Shown here one piece after another: positions 26,196 through 34,137 of a stretch of DNA of 64,000 nucleotides. This DNA is from Altererythrobacter sp. Root672 (GTDB lineage Bacteria; Pseudomonadota; Alphaproteobacteria; Sphingomonadales; Sphingomonadaceae): NCBI RefSeq assembly GCF_001427865.1, contig NZ_LMHH01000001.1, forward strand, positions 2,232,001-2,296,000, given 5' to 3'. Positions within the stretch are counted from its first letter, which is position 1. Each line of letters starts with the position of its first letter. Under the pieces are notes generated by a model that saw only the letters and a program-made list of their open reading frames with translations, was not told the origin of the DNA and made no database searches. Made by a program: the position numbers and the translations under genes.

Positions 26196-26221
26196 GGCCC
26201 CAACAAGGTCGGGGTCTTTTT
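26196..26221 (+). terminator. Intrinsic terminator just upstream of the initiating transferase gene
   Basis: A GC stem (GGCCCC / GGGGTC with one G-U pair, 9-nt loop) is followed at once by TTTTT on the plus strand. It ends 14 nt before the start codon of the downstream transferase, so any transcript reading from further upstream meets it before the gene. It could end the small TM gene's mRNA or act as an attenuator. Confidence 0.65.
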
Positions 26222-26235
26222 CGGGTGCGTAGCTC

Positions 26236-27621
26236 TTGAACTTTCAAACTCTTCGCGATGGCTTCATTGAATCTCGGCAAGCCATCTCGCGGCGGCTGGA
26301 ACCGCGGCGTCATGCGCGGGCGCAAATGGCGATGGTCCTGCTCGTCGGCGACGTGCTGGCGATTGCCGTCGCGCTCGGCCTTGCCGCGACGATCGGCGAC
26401 TACTGGTCGCGCGGCTTCGACTGGCGGCCGGTCGCCCTTGCCGCGATACCGATCTACATCGTCGCGGCCACCAACCTTCGGGCTTACGCCATCGATGCGC
26501 TGCAATATCCCGGCAAGGGCCTCTCCAGGGCTGTCATAGCGGCCATCTTCACGCTGCTCGTCATTCTGCTCGTCGGATACTCGCTCGGAGGTATCGGGCG
26601 CTCCGGATTGGCCATCGCCTTGATCGTAATGCCGGCCGCGCTTGCGCTGTCCAGGCTGGTCGGAGGCACAATCGGCGAGCGCGTGTTCGAGAACCGCTAC
26701 CTGACCGAACTGATCATCGTGGACGGGGAGGAAGTCGATGCCCCTCCCCACGCCATGGTGATCGACGCGCGCGATGTCGGGATCGAACCCAATCTGCGCG
26801 ACCCTGTGATGCTGCTCCGCCTGGCCGAGGTCTTGGAAGGCGCGGATCGCGTCATCATCGCTTGCCGGCCTGAAGCTCAGTACGATTGGGCCATGGCGCT
26901 CAAAGGGGCGAATGTCCGCGCGGAAATCCTCAAGCGCGAACTGGAGATGATGGGCCCCATCGGAGTCGGCCGGCTCAGCGGCGGGTCTACCATGGTCGTT
27001 GCCTCGGGGCCGCTCGGTCGCCCCGACCAGATCGTCAAGCGCGGGTTCGATCTCGGCCTCACGCTTGCGGCGCTTATCATTCTGGCGCCTGTGCTGGCCG
27101 CGATCGCCGTCGCCATCAAGTTCGACAGCCAGGGGCCCGTGCTCTTCCGCCAGTCGCGCGTGGGCTGGGGCAACGCGCTGTTCACGGTCTTCAAGTTCCG
27201 CACCATGCGGACCGAGATGTGCGATGCCGATGGCACGGTTTCTGCCAGTCAGGATGACGAGCGGATCACTCGCGTCGGCAACTTCTTGCGGCGTACCAGT
27301 CTCGATGAGCTTCCCCAGCTGTTCAATGTCCTGCTGGGATCGATGAGCTTGGTCGGCCCCCGCCCGCACGCCCTTGGCTCGATGGCGGGACAGGAGCTGT
27401 TCTGGGATGTCGACGAGCGCTACTGGCATCGACACGCCCTCAAGCCCGGCATCACCGGCCTCGCCCAGGTACGCGGCTTTCGTGGAGCGACGCGCGAGCC
27501 CGCCGATTTGACTCGCAGGCTGCAAGCCGATCTCGAGTACATCTCGGGGTGGACGATCGGACGCGACGTCCAGATCCTCATGCGGACTGCGCTCGTCGTC
27601 GTTCATCCCAACGCCTACTGA
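26236..27621 (+). CDS. Polyprenyl-phosphate sugar-1-phosphate transferase (WbaP/WcaJ type, exopolysaccharide initiation)
   Basis: A 461-residue membrane protein. The TTG at 26236 is the first possible start after an in-frame stop at 26230. About four N-terminal TM helices are followed by a CoA-binding-like middle part and a C-terminal bacterial sugar transferase domain (about 265-461). The domain contains [63 protein letters not shown] and [12 protein letters not shown], which are the family hallmarks. It transfers a hexose-1-phosphate to undecaprenyl phosphate, the first step of repeat-unit synthesis. A terminator structure sits just before it. Confidence 0.9.
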   Translation: MNFQTLRDGFIESRQAISRRLEPRRHARAQMAMVLLVGDVLAIAVALGLAATIGDYWSRGFDWRPVALAAIPIYIVAATNLRAYAIDALQYPGKGLSRAVIAAIFTLLVILLVGYSLGGIGRSGLAIALIVMPAALALSRLVGGTIGERVFENRYLTELIIVDGEEVDAPPHAMVIDARDVGIEPNLRDPVMLLRLAEVLEGADRVIIACRPEAQYDWAMALKGANVRAEILKRELEMMGPIGVGRLSGGSTMVVASGPLGRPDQIVKRGFDLGLTLAALIILAPVLAAIAVAIKFDSQGPVLFRQSRVGWGNALFTVFKFRTMRTEMCDADGTVSASQDDERITRVGNFLRRTSLDELPQLFNVLLGSMSLVGPRPHALGSMAGQELFWDVDERYWHRHALKPGITGLAQVRGFRGATREPADLTRRLQADLEYISGWTIGRDVQILMRTALVVVHPNAY

Positions 27622-27641
27622 GACGTCCTAACCCCGCGGGA

Positions 27642-28703
27642 CTAGCTGGCAGTGACGATATGCTGCCGGTTCCGCGCCGGGACGAATTCAACCACCGGTG
27701 CGGGTCCGTTCTCCACGGTGATTAGCGCCGCCGACGGCGCCTCGATGTCCGCGCCCTCGATAGTGAGGCGCGCGACCGTATTGGTGTTGAAGAGGAAAAC
27801 CGGCGCCGTGTTGCCTTCGCGGGCCCGGACCTTGGGACGGACGATGCGATAGGCGCCGACGTCGCCATGAAACGAGAAATGGGCCGTCCGCCCGCTGCCC
27901 CCGCGCGAGACCGGCTCGATGCTCTCGCAATCGTGCAGTTCGCCGCTGTTCCACAGGCGGAAATTGCGCTTGTTGCCTTCGGACTTGCAGCGCTCGAGCA
28001 GGACGGCAGCCGATTTGAGATCGAACCCGCCATCCGTGCAGCCGGTCGCCAGGCAATCGAGATAGCGGATCATGCTGTTGCCGCGTTCGTCGGTGAAGCC
28101 GTCACCGTTCCAGTAGCTGCCAGCCGCGCTTCCGGATTCACGAAATCCGTGAGCTGCCGCTCGCTGGTAGGTAATGTCGCGGGCTTGGTCGTCGAGCGCG
28201 AAGCCAACGCAATACGCATCGCCCCCGCTGTCCCTGCAGGTTGCGATCACATCCTCGATTACTCCGCGCGCCGATTGATAGCGCAAGCGACTGAAGCCGT
28301 GCTCGAGCTTTCCGGCCTGTACGTTCCGGATAACGAAATCGCTAAGCGACGCGTCGGCCACTCCGGACGCAACGGTGGTGTCCAGGAAGCGGTAGAGGTT
28401 GTCGGCCTTGCCGTTCTCGATGGTGAGCTGACTGATCGGCTTGGGAATACGCACCGCTGTCGCCAGGTTTTGAAAGACCCCGTCGACAATCCCCGTCCCG
28501 TCAGCGGCAATCCTGATGCCCTCCCCGCCAGCGCTACCGCTCGCCGATCCGCGAGTGCCGCTAAAAGTCTTGCCCTGGATGAGATTGGCGATGGTAGCTG
28601 CGCTGGCCGACGAATATCCGCCCCACTGGCGCGCGGTCAGTACGGCAGAGGAAACCGCTGCGATAGCGAGCAGGTTGCGTCGCGTAAGGCGTTCCCAGTT
28701 CAC
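27642..28703 (-). CDS. Exported right-handed beta-helix (pectate-lyase-fold) protein
   Basis: A 353-residue protein with an N-terminal TRRNLLAIAAVSSAVLTA segment resembling a Tat signal (twin Arg plus moderate hydrophobic core). The rest has spaced short strands and Asn/Gly/Asp turns (for example FVIRNVQAG, GVIEDVIATCRDSGGDAYCVG, DGGFDLKSAAVLLERCKSEGN), as in parallel beta-helix proteins. The fold is shared by polysaccharide lyases, hydrolases and epimerases; no catalytic set is clear to me. It is convergent with the initiating transferase gene (20 bp between stops), so processing of the local exopolysaccharide is a reasonable idea. Confidence 0.65.
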   Translation of the reverse strand: MNWERLTRRNLLAIAAVSSAVLTARQWGGYSSASAATIANLIQGKTFSGTRGSASGSAGGEGIRIAADGTGIVDGVFQNLATAVRIPKPISQLTIENGKADNLYRFLDTTVASGVADASLSDFVIRNVQAGKLEHGFSRLRYQSARGVIEDVIATCRDSGGDAYCVGFALDDQARDITYQRAAAHGFRESGSAAGSYWNGDGFTDERGNSMIRYLDCLATGCTDGGFDLKSAAVLLERCKSEGNKRNFRLWNSGELHDCESIEPVSRGGSGRTAHFSFHGDVGAYRIVRPKVRAREGNTAPVFLFNTNTVARLTIEGADIEAPSAALITVENGPAPVVEFVPARNRQHIVTAS

Positions 28704-28846
28704 ATCGCATCTCCTGAACCGCTCTTGGGCGCTGACGACGCAAGTCGTCGAACAGCAACGGCCGTCCTCGCAAAATGTTCTCGATTCAGGAAAACGGTCA
28801 GCCCGGCCGTGCCGTCAGGCCGACGCTCCGCACGGGAGCGCGAGGC

Positions 28847-28882
28847 ATGCCGGCTTCGAAGATCGCTCCACGAAGCCGGCAT
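28847..28882 (-). terminator. Perfect 12-bp hairpin after the TonB receptor gene
   Basis: The arms ATGCCGGCTTCG and CGAAGCCGGCAT with a 12-nt loop lie 13 nt past the stop of the siderophore-type receptor. No T-run follows on either strand, so it may be a Rho-assisted terminator or an mRNA-stabilising hairpin. Confidence 0.45.
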
Positions 28883-28895
28883 CCCTGATCACACC

Positions 28896-30992
28896 TTAGA
28901 AGTCGGCCGAGATCGACGCCTTCACCGTCCGCGGCTGCCCCTGGAGAAGCGCATTGCTGAAGGTGTCGTAGGCCGAGGCCCAATAACGCTCGTTGGTCAC
29001 GTTATCGAGCGTCAGGCGCAGGGTGACCGGGGTTTCGCCAGCAGCAAACACGTAGCGCGCGCCGAGATCGAACACTGTCCAGTCGTCGATCTTGAGCGTG
29101 TTGGCCGTGTCGACCCACTGGTCGCCGGTATGAGTGACGCGACCGGTTACGGTCAGGCCAGGCACGAAGGGCAAATCCCACTCGATGTCCGCGTTGCCAG
29201 TGAAGCCGGGCACGCCCTTAACCTCGTTGCCACCAATGAGTTCGGCATCGATAACCGATAGGCCCGAAATGATCCGCAGGCCCTTGGCGAGATCACCGTT
29301 GAAGGTGAGTTCGATGCCCTGGTGGCGTTGATCCCCGAGATAGCCGAAGCTGTCGTCGGGCAGCCGGCCTTCGCCGGGTCGTTCGATACGATAGAGCGCG
29401 AGGCCGGCGAACAGACGACCGAAACCGACTTTGCCACCGATCTCGTACTGCACCGACTTGCGCGGCGCGAGCATGGCGCCTGGATTGGTCAAAGTCTGAT
29501 CGACCGGAGCCGTGGGACCCTGCTCGAGCGCTTCGATGCGGTTCGCATATAGCGAGAGCCCTTCGGTTGGCTTGACGACCAGTCCGATGACGGGAGTCAC
29601 CGCGTCCTCGTTGTACTCCACGTCCAGAGCCGCGGTATCGTAAGCAAATGTCCTGGCGAGGATCGACTGCAAACGTAGGCCGCCGGTCAATAGGATGCGA
29701 TCCTCCCACAGGCCGAGCGTGTCGGAGGCAAACAGGCTCCAAAGCTGGCTGCGCGTCCTCGGGAAGGGATCGTCGAGATTACCGCCGGGAAACACGGAAC
29801 CCGGCAAGGGCACCTGCGTCGGATTGTAGAGGTTGCTGGCGAAGCCGGCGAGGAAATCGAAGGCATTGCGGTTGACCTGCCAGTTCGCGCTGCCGCCCAA
29901 GTTCACTTCGTTGGTGATGCTCGATCCGAACTTAGCGCGGATGCCGGCCTCGGCGGCTTCGTTGTTGTCGGTCCGTGGGACGTAGAGGGCACTGCCCGCG
30001 CCATCGCCGGTGATCGCATCCGTGACGGTGAGACCACCATAGATGCCGTCTTCACGGCCATCTCTAGCGCCAGCCCGAGCATAGAAGAGCAAATTGTCGG
30101 TGAGATCGTATTCGGCCGAGATCGTACCGAACAGGTCACGCATCTCGGTGTAAGTGAAGTCCTGGGCAAAGTTGCCGTCGGCTTCCGGAACCGCGGGCAC
30201 CGCATTGACGCCCAGCGTGACCTTGGACCTCAAGCTATCGACCCGCACTTCCTGGTAGGCGAGGTCGAGCACCACGCGTGCCCGGTCGCTGCGCCAGTCG
30301 AGGGCTACTCCGAGCACCTGGTTGCGGCGATCCTCGCGGTCGATCGACACCTCGCCGTCGCGATAGGCGCCGTTGACGCGCAGGCCCCATTCGCCGTTGG
30401 TCCCGAAGCGACGGGAGACGTCGAAGCTGCCGCCAATGTGCGCATCGCCCGTGTAGCCCAAGGTCGCGCGGGTCAGCGGTTCATTGCCAGCACGCTTGAG
30501 CAGCAGGTTGACGCTGCCACCAAGGCCCGACCCACCCGGCGCCGCGCCGTTGAGGAAGGCGCTCGAACCGTTGAGAACTTGCACGCTCTCGAACAGCTCG
30601 GGAGCGATCAGCTGGCGCGGGGCGATGCCGTAGAGCCCGTTGAGCCCGATATCGTCGCCGAACAACGCAAAACCGCGAATGACAAACAGTTCGGCGGCAT
30701 TGCCGAAGCCGAACGTCGAGCGGATCGTCGGATCGTTCTGCAGCACTTCGCCGAGCGTCTGCGGCTGCTGGTTGAGGATCAGCGATTCATCGTAGCTGCG
30801 GATCGAGAACGGCAGGTCTTCCGCCGGCCGATCGCCCAGCACGCCCGCGTTGCCGCCGTTGACTATGACCGTGGCGTTCTCAGCCTGCGCCGTGACGACA
30901 ATCTCATCGCCCGCATCATCCTGCGCCCAGGCAGGCGTCGCCAGGACGGCCGCGATTACGAACGCGGGCAAGGCAGTGGAAAGTGCTCTCAT
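28896..30992 (-). CDS. TonB-dependent siderophore-type outer-membrane receptor
   Basis: A 698-residue receptor with a Sec signal peptide (about 1-23, ending AWAQ). The plug (about 45-165) contains EIVVTA, PFSIRSYDESLILNQQPQTLGEVLQNDPTIRS and FVIRGFALFGDDIGLNGLYGI. A 22-strand barrel follows and ends in a terminal aromatic (SADF). The FxIRGF...NGLYG pattern is typical of ferri-siderophore receptors (FhuA/FcuA-like). It is the third gene of an operon with a small membrane protein and a PepSY protein, behind a Fur-box-like site, which supports iron uptake. The ligand is unknown. Confidence 0.9.
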   Translation of the reverse strand: MRALSTALPAFVIAAVLATPAWAQDDAGDEIVVTAQAENATVIVNGGNAGVLGDRPAEDLPFSIRSYDESLILNQQPQTLGEVLQNDPTIRSTFGFGNAAELFVIRGFALFGDDIGLNGLYGIAPRQLIAPELFESVQVLNGSSAFLNGAAPGGSGLGGSVNLLLKRAGNEPLTRATLGYTGDAHIGGSFDVSRRFGTNGEWGLRVNGAYRDGEVSIDREDRRNQVLGVALDWRSDRARVVLDLAYQEVRVDSLRSKVTLGVNAVPAVPEADGNFAQDFTYTEMRDLFGTISAEYDLTDNLLFYARAGARDGREDGIYGGLTVTDAITGDGAGSALYVPRTDNNEAAEAGIRAKFGSSITNEVNLGGSANWQVNRNAFDFLAGFASNLYNPTQVPLPGSVFPGGNLDDPFPRTRSQLWSLFASDTLGLWEDRILLTGGLRLQSILARTFAYDTAALDVEYNEDAVTPVIGLVVKPTEGLSLYANRIEALEQGPTAPVDQTLTNPGAMLAPRKSVQYEIGGKVGFGRLFAGLALYRIERPGEGRLPDDSFGYLGDQRHQGIELTFNGDLAKGLRIISGLSVIDAELIGGNEVKGVPGFTGNADIEWDLPFVPGLTVTGRVTHTGDQWVDTANTLKIDDWTVFDLGARYVFAAGETPVTLRLTLDNVTNERYWASAYDTFSNALLQGQPRTVKASISADF

Positions 30993-31031
30993 TGGTTTAG
31001 ACCCCTAGTATTCCAAGACGTTGAATGGTGT

Positions 31032-31223
31032 TCAGTTTCGGCGCGCCCAGGCCCACGTCAGCACGGCCGGCAAGGGGGCGAGGAGCAGCCAGGCAATCAG
31101 GTTGTGCAGGCCTTCGCCGGCGAGGCCGACGACCAGCCCGGTCAGCGTCATCACGGCGAGCGCGAACGGCACACCGAAGACGCCGGCAAGGCTGCGCGAG
31201 CGACGACGCGGCCGAACGGTCAT
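31032..31223 (-). CDS. Small membrane protein of the iron-uptake operon
   Basis: A 63-residue protein: a basic N-terminus (RPRRRSR), then two hydrophobic segments (about 13-34 and 40-57) and a short basic end. The ATG overlaps the stop of the PepSY gene by 4 nt (ATGA), so it is co-translated. I do not recognise a family. Its place between the PepSY protein and the receptor suggests an accessory role in the ferri-siderophore system. Confidence 0.7.
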   Translation of the reverse strand: MTVRPRRRSRSLAGVFGVPFALAVMTLTGLVVGLAGEGLHNLIAWLLLAPLPAVLTWAWARRN

Positions 31224-32386
31224 GCCGCTTCTCCCGCAGTGCCGCCGCTATGTATCTCGACGATCCGCCGCTCGACCGCCCCTGGCTCACGCCGCAGCCA
31301 GAGCAGCACGCCGGTCCACAGGATCCACACCGTCGCCAGGGTCAGCACCGACCAGATCAGCTTGAGCGGCAGTCCGCCGTAGTCGCCAAAGTGCAGCGGC
31401 TGCGAAAAGAGCAGCGCCGTCAGGTACCAGGGGAGCGGCCGGACATCGGTCAGCTTGCCCGTCTCCGCATCGATCAAGGCCGGGGTCAGCATGCGCTCGG
31501 TCAGTGCCGTGTCGCCCTGCAGGAACACCGCATAGTGATGCTGGCTGCTGTAGGCCCCGCCTGGAAAGGCGATGAACTGCGGATTGTTGCCCGGTCGGGC
31601 GGCCCGAGCGGCGGCCATGGCCTTGTCGAGCGAACCGTAGCGCGAGGGCGGCAGCGGCTCCACGCCCTGGTAGGCGGCGGTCATCTCGGCCAGCTCCGAT
31701 TGCTGCCAGAACTGGATCAGCGGGGTGGCGAAGGCGTTGATCACTCCCGTGCTTCCCACCACCACGATCCAGGCCAGCGCGACGATCCCGAGCAGGTTGT
31801 GATAGTCGAGGTGCTTGAGCCGCTGGCTACGAGACACGCGCAGGGTCCCGAACGGAAGCCGGCGCATGAACGGGGCGTAGAGGACCACGCCCGAAACCGT
31901 CGCCACGACGAACAGGATGCCCATGACGCCAAGGAACAGCATGCCCGGCAGGCCCAGGAACATATCGGTGTGGAGCTTGAGGATGAACCCCATCACGCCC
32001 TCGCCTTCGGAGACCTGACCGGCCGGTTCGCCCGTGGAGCGGTCGAACAATTGGATCGTCATGTCCTCGGCCGGAGAGTCGGGCGCCGGTCCAGTGGTGA
32101 TGGTGAGGATCGGCGTCGTGTTGTCGAACGCCATGAACAGCGGCACCTCGCCCGGTCGCTGGTCGAGTGCCTTCTCCAGCATCGTATCGAGCGGCAGCAG
32201 GCCGGGCCCTTCACCCGAGGAGCCCTGCCCGGTCATCGCGGCGGGTTCATGGCCCAGCAGCCCGTCGATCTCGTCGTGAAAAATCAGCGGCAAGCCGGTG
32301 ACGCATAGCATCAGCAGGAAGAGCGTGCAGATCAAGCTGGCCCACTTGTGCACCAGGTACCAGATACGGATGGTGGAGCTCTTCAC
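31220..32386 (-). CDS. PepSY-associated TM-helix protein (putative ferric-siderophore reductase)
   Basis: A 388-residue inner-membrane protein with four TM helices: one near 12-33, two in the middle (about 150-180 and 200-225) and one near 345-368. Long periplasmic loops carry PepSY-like segments (for example DKAMAAARAARPGNNPQFIAFPGG). Conserved His residues flank the helices (YLVHKW, KLHTDMFLG, HLDYHNLLG), as expected for heme coordination in the PepSY_TM family linked to siderophore reduction. It is first in the operon with the small protein and the TonB receptor. Confidence 0.85.
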   Translation of the reverse strand: MKSSTIRIWYLVHKWASLICTLFLLMLCVTGLPLIFHDEIDGLLGHEPAAMTGQGSSGEGPGLLPLDTMLEKALDQRPGEVPLFMAFDNTTPILTITTGPAPDSPAEDMTIQLFDRSTGEPAGQVSEGEGVMGFILKLHTDMFLGLPGMLFLGVMGILFVVATVSGVVLYAPFMRRLPFGTLRVSRSQRLKHLDYHNLLGIVALAWIVVVGSTGVINAFATPLIQFWQQSELAEMTAAYQGVEPLPPSRYGSLDKAMAAARAARPGNNPQFIAFPGGAYSSQHHYAVFLQGDTALTERMLTPALIDAETGKLTDVRPLPWYLTALLFSQPLHFGDYGGLPLKLIWSVLTLATVWILWTGVLLWLRREPGAVERRIVEIHSGGTAGEAA

Positions 32387-32420
32387 GCGGCGCGCCTACT
32401 TGGTCGATAGTTCTTGCGTC

Positions 32421-32439
32421 AATGCTAATCATTCGCATT
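32421..32439 (-). promoter_or_regulatory. Fur-box-like operator upstream of the PepSY gene
   Basis: AATGCTAATCATTCGCATT is a 19-bp near-perfect inverted repeat resembling the Fur consensus (alternating AATnATTnnCATT units), 35 bp upstream of the PepSY start and about 100 bp from the divergent aldehyde dehydrogenase start. Iron-dependent repression of the operon is likely. Confidence 0.6.
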
Positions 32440-32540
32440 AAAGATAATGCCGTGAACGACGAGACCAAAAAGACACTCCCCGGCGGCCAAGAGACTCTCT
32501 AGAAGCCGCGCGTCCCCTAGGCCGAACACAGACGGAACCC

Positions 32541-33890
32541 ATGATGTCCACCACAGCCGAAGCAGTCCTCGATACCTCCACCGAAATCTCGCGCGTGTTC
32601 GCGCTGCAGCAGGCGCATCAGTGGGATGTGAAGGCCTCGACCGCCGAGCAGCGCAAGGCCAAGCTCGCCAAGCTCAAGGATGCCGTCCTGGCTCATGCCG
32701 ACGCCATCGTCGCGGCGGTGCAGAAGGACACTCGCAAGCCCGAGGGCGAAATCCGCATCACCGAGGTGCTCAACATCGTCGGCAACATCCAGCTCGCCAT
32801 CGACAACCTCGATAGCTGGATGAAGCCGACCGAAGTCACCCCCTCGAAGAACCCCAACGACAAGGCCCTGATCGCCTACGAGGCGCGCGGCGTGTGCCTG
32901 GTCCTCGGGCCGTGGAACTTCCCGCTCGGCCTGACGCTCGGCCCGGTTGCCGCGGCGGTGGCTGCCGGCAATTGCTGCATGGTCAAGCTGACCGACCTTT
33001 GCCCGAACACCGCGCAGATCGCCGGCGTGATCATCCGCGAAGTGTTCGACGAGCGCGAAGTCGCGCTGTTCGAAGGCGATGTCAGTGTCGCCACGGAACT
33101 GCTCGAACTACCGTTCAGCCACATCTTCTTCACCGGAAGCACCCGCGTCGGCAAGATCGTGATGCAGGCGGCGGCCAAGCACCTCGCCAGCGTGACTCTC
33201 GAACTCGGCGGCAAATCGCCGGTCATCATCGATGACGGCGCCGACATCGAGAAGATCGCCGCCGATCTCGCCGGTGCCAAGCAGTTCAACGGCGGCCAGG
33301 CCTGCATCTGCCCGGACTATGTCTTCGTAAGGGAAGACCAGAAGCAGCGCCTGGTCGATGGCTTCAAGGCCAATGTCACCGCCAACCTCTACGAAGGCGG
33401 CGAGCTCAAGAAGGAGCGCATCGCCCAGATCGTCAACGGCGGTAACTTCGCCCGCGTGAAGGGCCTGTTCGATGACGCCGTGGCGCAGGGCGCGACGGTG
33501 GCAGCGGGCGGCGTGCTCGAGGCGGACGATCTCACGGTCCACCCGACCATGCTGACCGACGTCACTCCGCAGATGAAGATCCTGCAGGAGGAGATCTTCG
33601 CCCCGGTCCTTCCGGTGATGACTTACGAGAACCTCGACCAGGTGATCGAATACATCGAAGCGCGCGACAAGCCGCTGGCGCTGTACATCTACAGCAACGA
33701 CGAAGCGAACGTGGACAAGATCCTCGCCCGCACGTCGTCGGGCGGTGTCACCGTCAACGGCGTGTTCTCGCACTACCTGGAGAACGGCCTGCCCTTCGGC
33801 GGCGTCAATCAGAGCGGCATGGGCAGCTACCACGGCTACTTCGGCTTCAAGGCCTTCTCGCACGAGCGGGCGATCTACCGCCACCAGTAA
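32541..33890 (+). CDS. Aldehyde dehydrogenase (NAD(P)-dependent, class 3 / coniferyl-aldehyde type)
   Basis: A 449-residue soluble ALDH with the family motifs: GPWNFPLGLTLGPVAAAVAAGN, FFTGSTRVGKIVM, the general-base Glu in VTLELGGKSP and the catalytic Cys in FNGGQACICPDY. The relatively short length and the C-terminal GMGSYHGYFGFKAFSHERAIY match class 3 and coniferyl aldehyde dehydrogenases. ATG codons at 32541 and 32544 are both possible starts. It is monocistronic and divergent from the iron operon. The physiological aldehyde is unknown. Confidence 0.9.
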   Translation: MMSTTAEAVLDTSTEISRVFALQQAHQWDVKASTAEQRKAKLAKLKDAVLAHADAIVAAVQKDTRKPEGEIRITEVLNIVGNIQLAIDNLDSWMKPTEVTPSKNPNDKALIAYEARGVCLVLGPWNFPLGLTLGPVAAAVAAGNCCMVKLTDLCPNTAQIAGVIIREVFDEREVALFEGDVSVATELLELPFSHIFFTGSTRVGKIVMQAAAKHLASVTLELGGKSPVIIDDGADIEKIAADLAGAKQFNGGQACICPDYVFVREDQKQRLVDGFKANVTANLYEGGELKKERIAQIVNGGNFARVKGLFDDAVAQGATVAAGGVLEADDLTVHPTMLTDVTPQMKILQEEIFAPVLPVMTYENLDQVIEYIEARDKPLALYIYSNDEANVDKILARTSSGGVTVNGVFSHYLENGLPFGGVNQSGMGSYHGYFGFKAFSHERAIYRHQ

Positions 33891-33906
33891 CAACCGTTGA
33901 TCAGAT

Positions 33907-33931
33907 CCTCCCCGAGCTCGTCTCGGGGAGG
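33907..33931 (+). terminator. 10-bp hairpin after the aldehyde dehydrogenase gene
   Basis: A perfect stem CCTCCCCGAG / CTCGGGGAGG with a 5-nt loop starts 16 bp after the stop. It is part of a short intergenic repeat family common in sphingomonads (the following ggtggcgggcg...gacggagggg is typical) and probably also works as a terminator. Confidence 0.55.
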
Positions 33932-33982
33932 TGGCGGGCGCCAAAGGCGCGTGACGGAGGGGTAGGCGGTCAGACGCCAGGT

Positions 33983-34047
33983 GGTTCGACAAGCTCACCA
34001 CGAACGGGCCTTTGTTTAAACTCCGTTCGTCCTGAGCTTGTCGAAGG
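33983..34047. repeat. REP-like inverted repeat
   Basis: Two 25-nt arms (33983-34007 and 34023-34047) are inverted copies with four mismatches, separated by 15 nt. The core is GTTCGACAAGCTCA in one arm and TGAGCTTGTCGAA in the other. This palindromic element is scattered in many sphingomonad genomes between genes; copy number here cannot be judged from one window. Confidence 0.6.
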
Positions 34048-34137
34048 ACTCCTCTCGCCATCCCGCTGCGTGGTTCGGTCGCTCACCCTCGCATTGACCC
34101 GGCGTTTCAGTTAGATTGAGCCCGCAGGGGGGCTCCC

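Noticed and set aside
26161-27606. 481-codon minus-strand frame opposite the initiating transferase
   Set aside because: No recognisable domain; the plus-strand frame has all sugar-transferase motifs.
27691-27697. CACCGGT near 27691 as a sixth operator of the hexuronate regulon
   Set aside because: Only a short core matches, inside the beta-helix coding region and away from any promoter of the locus.
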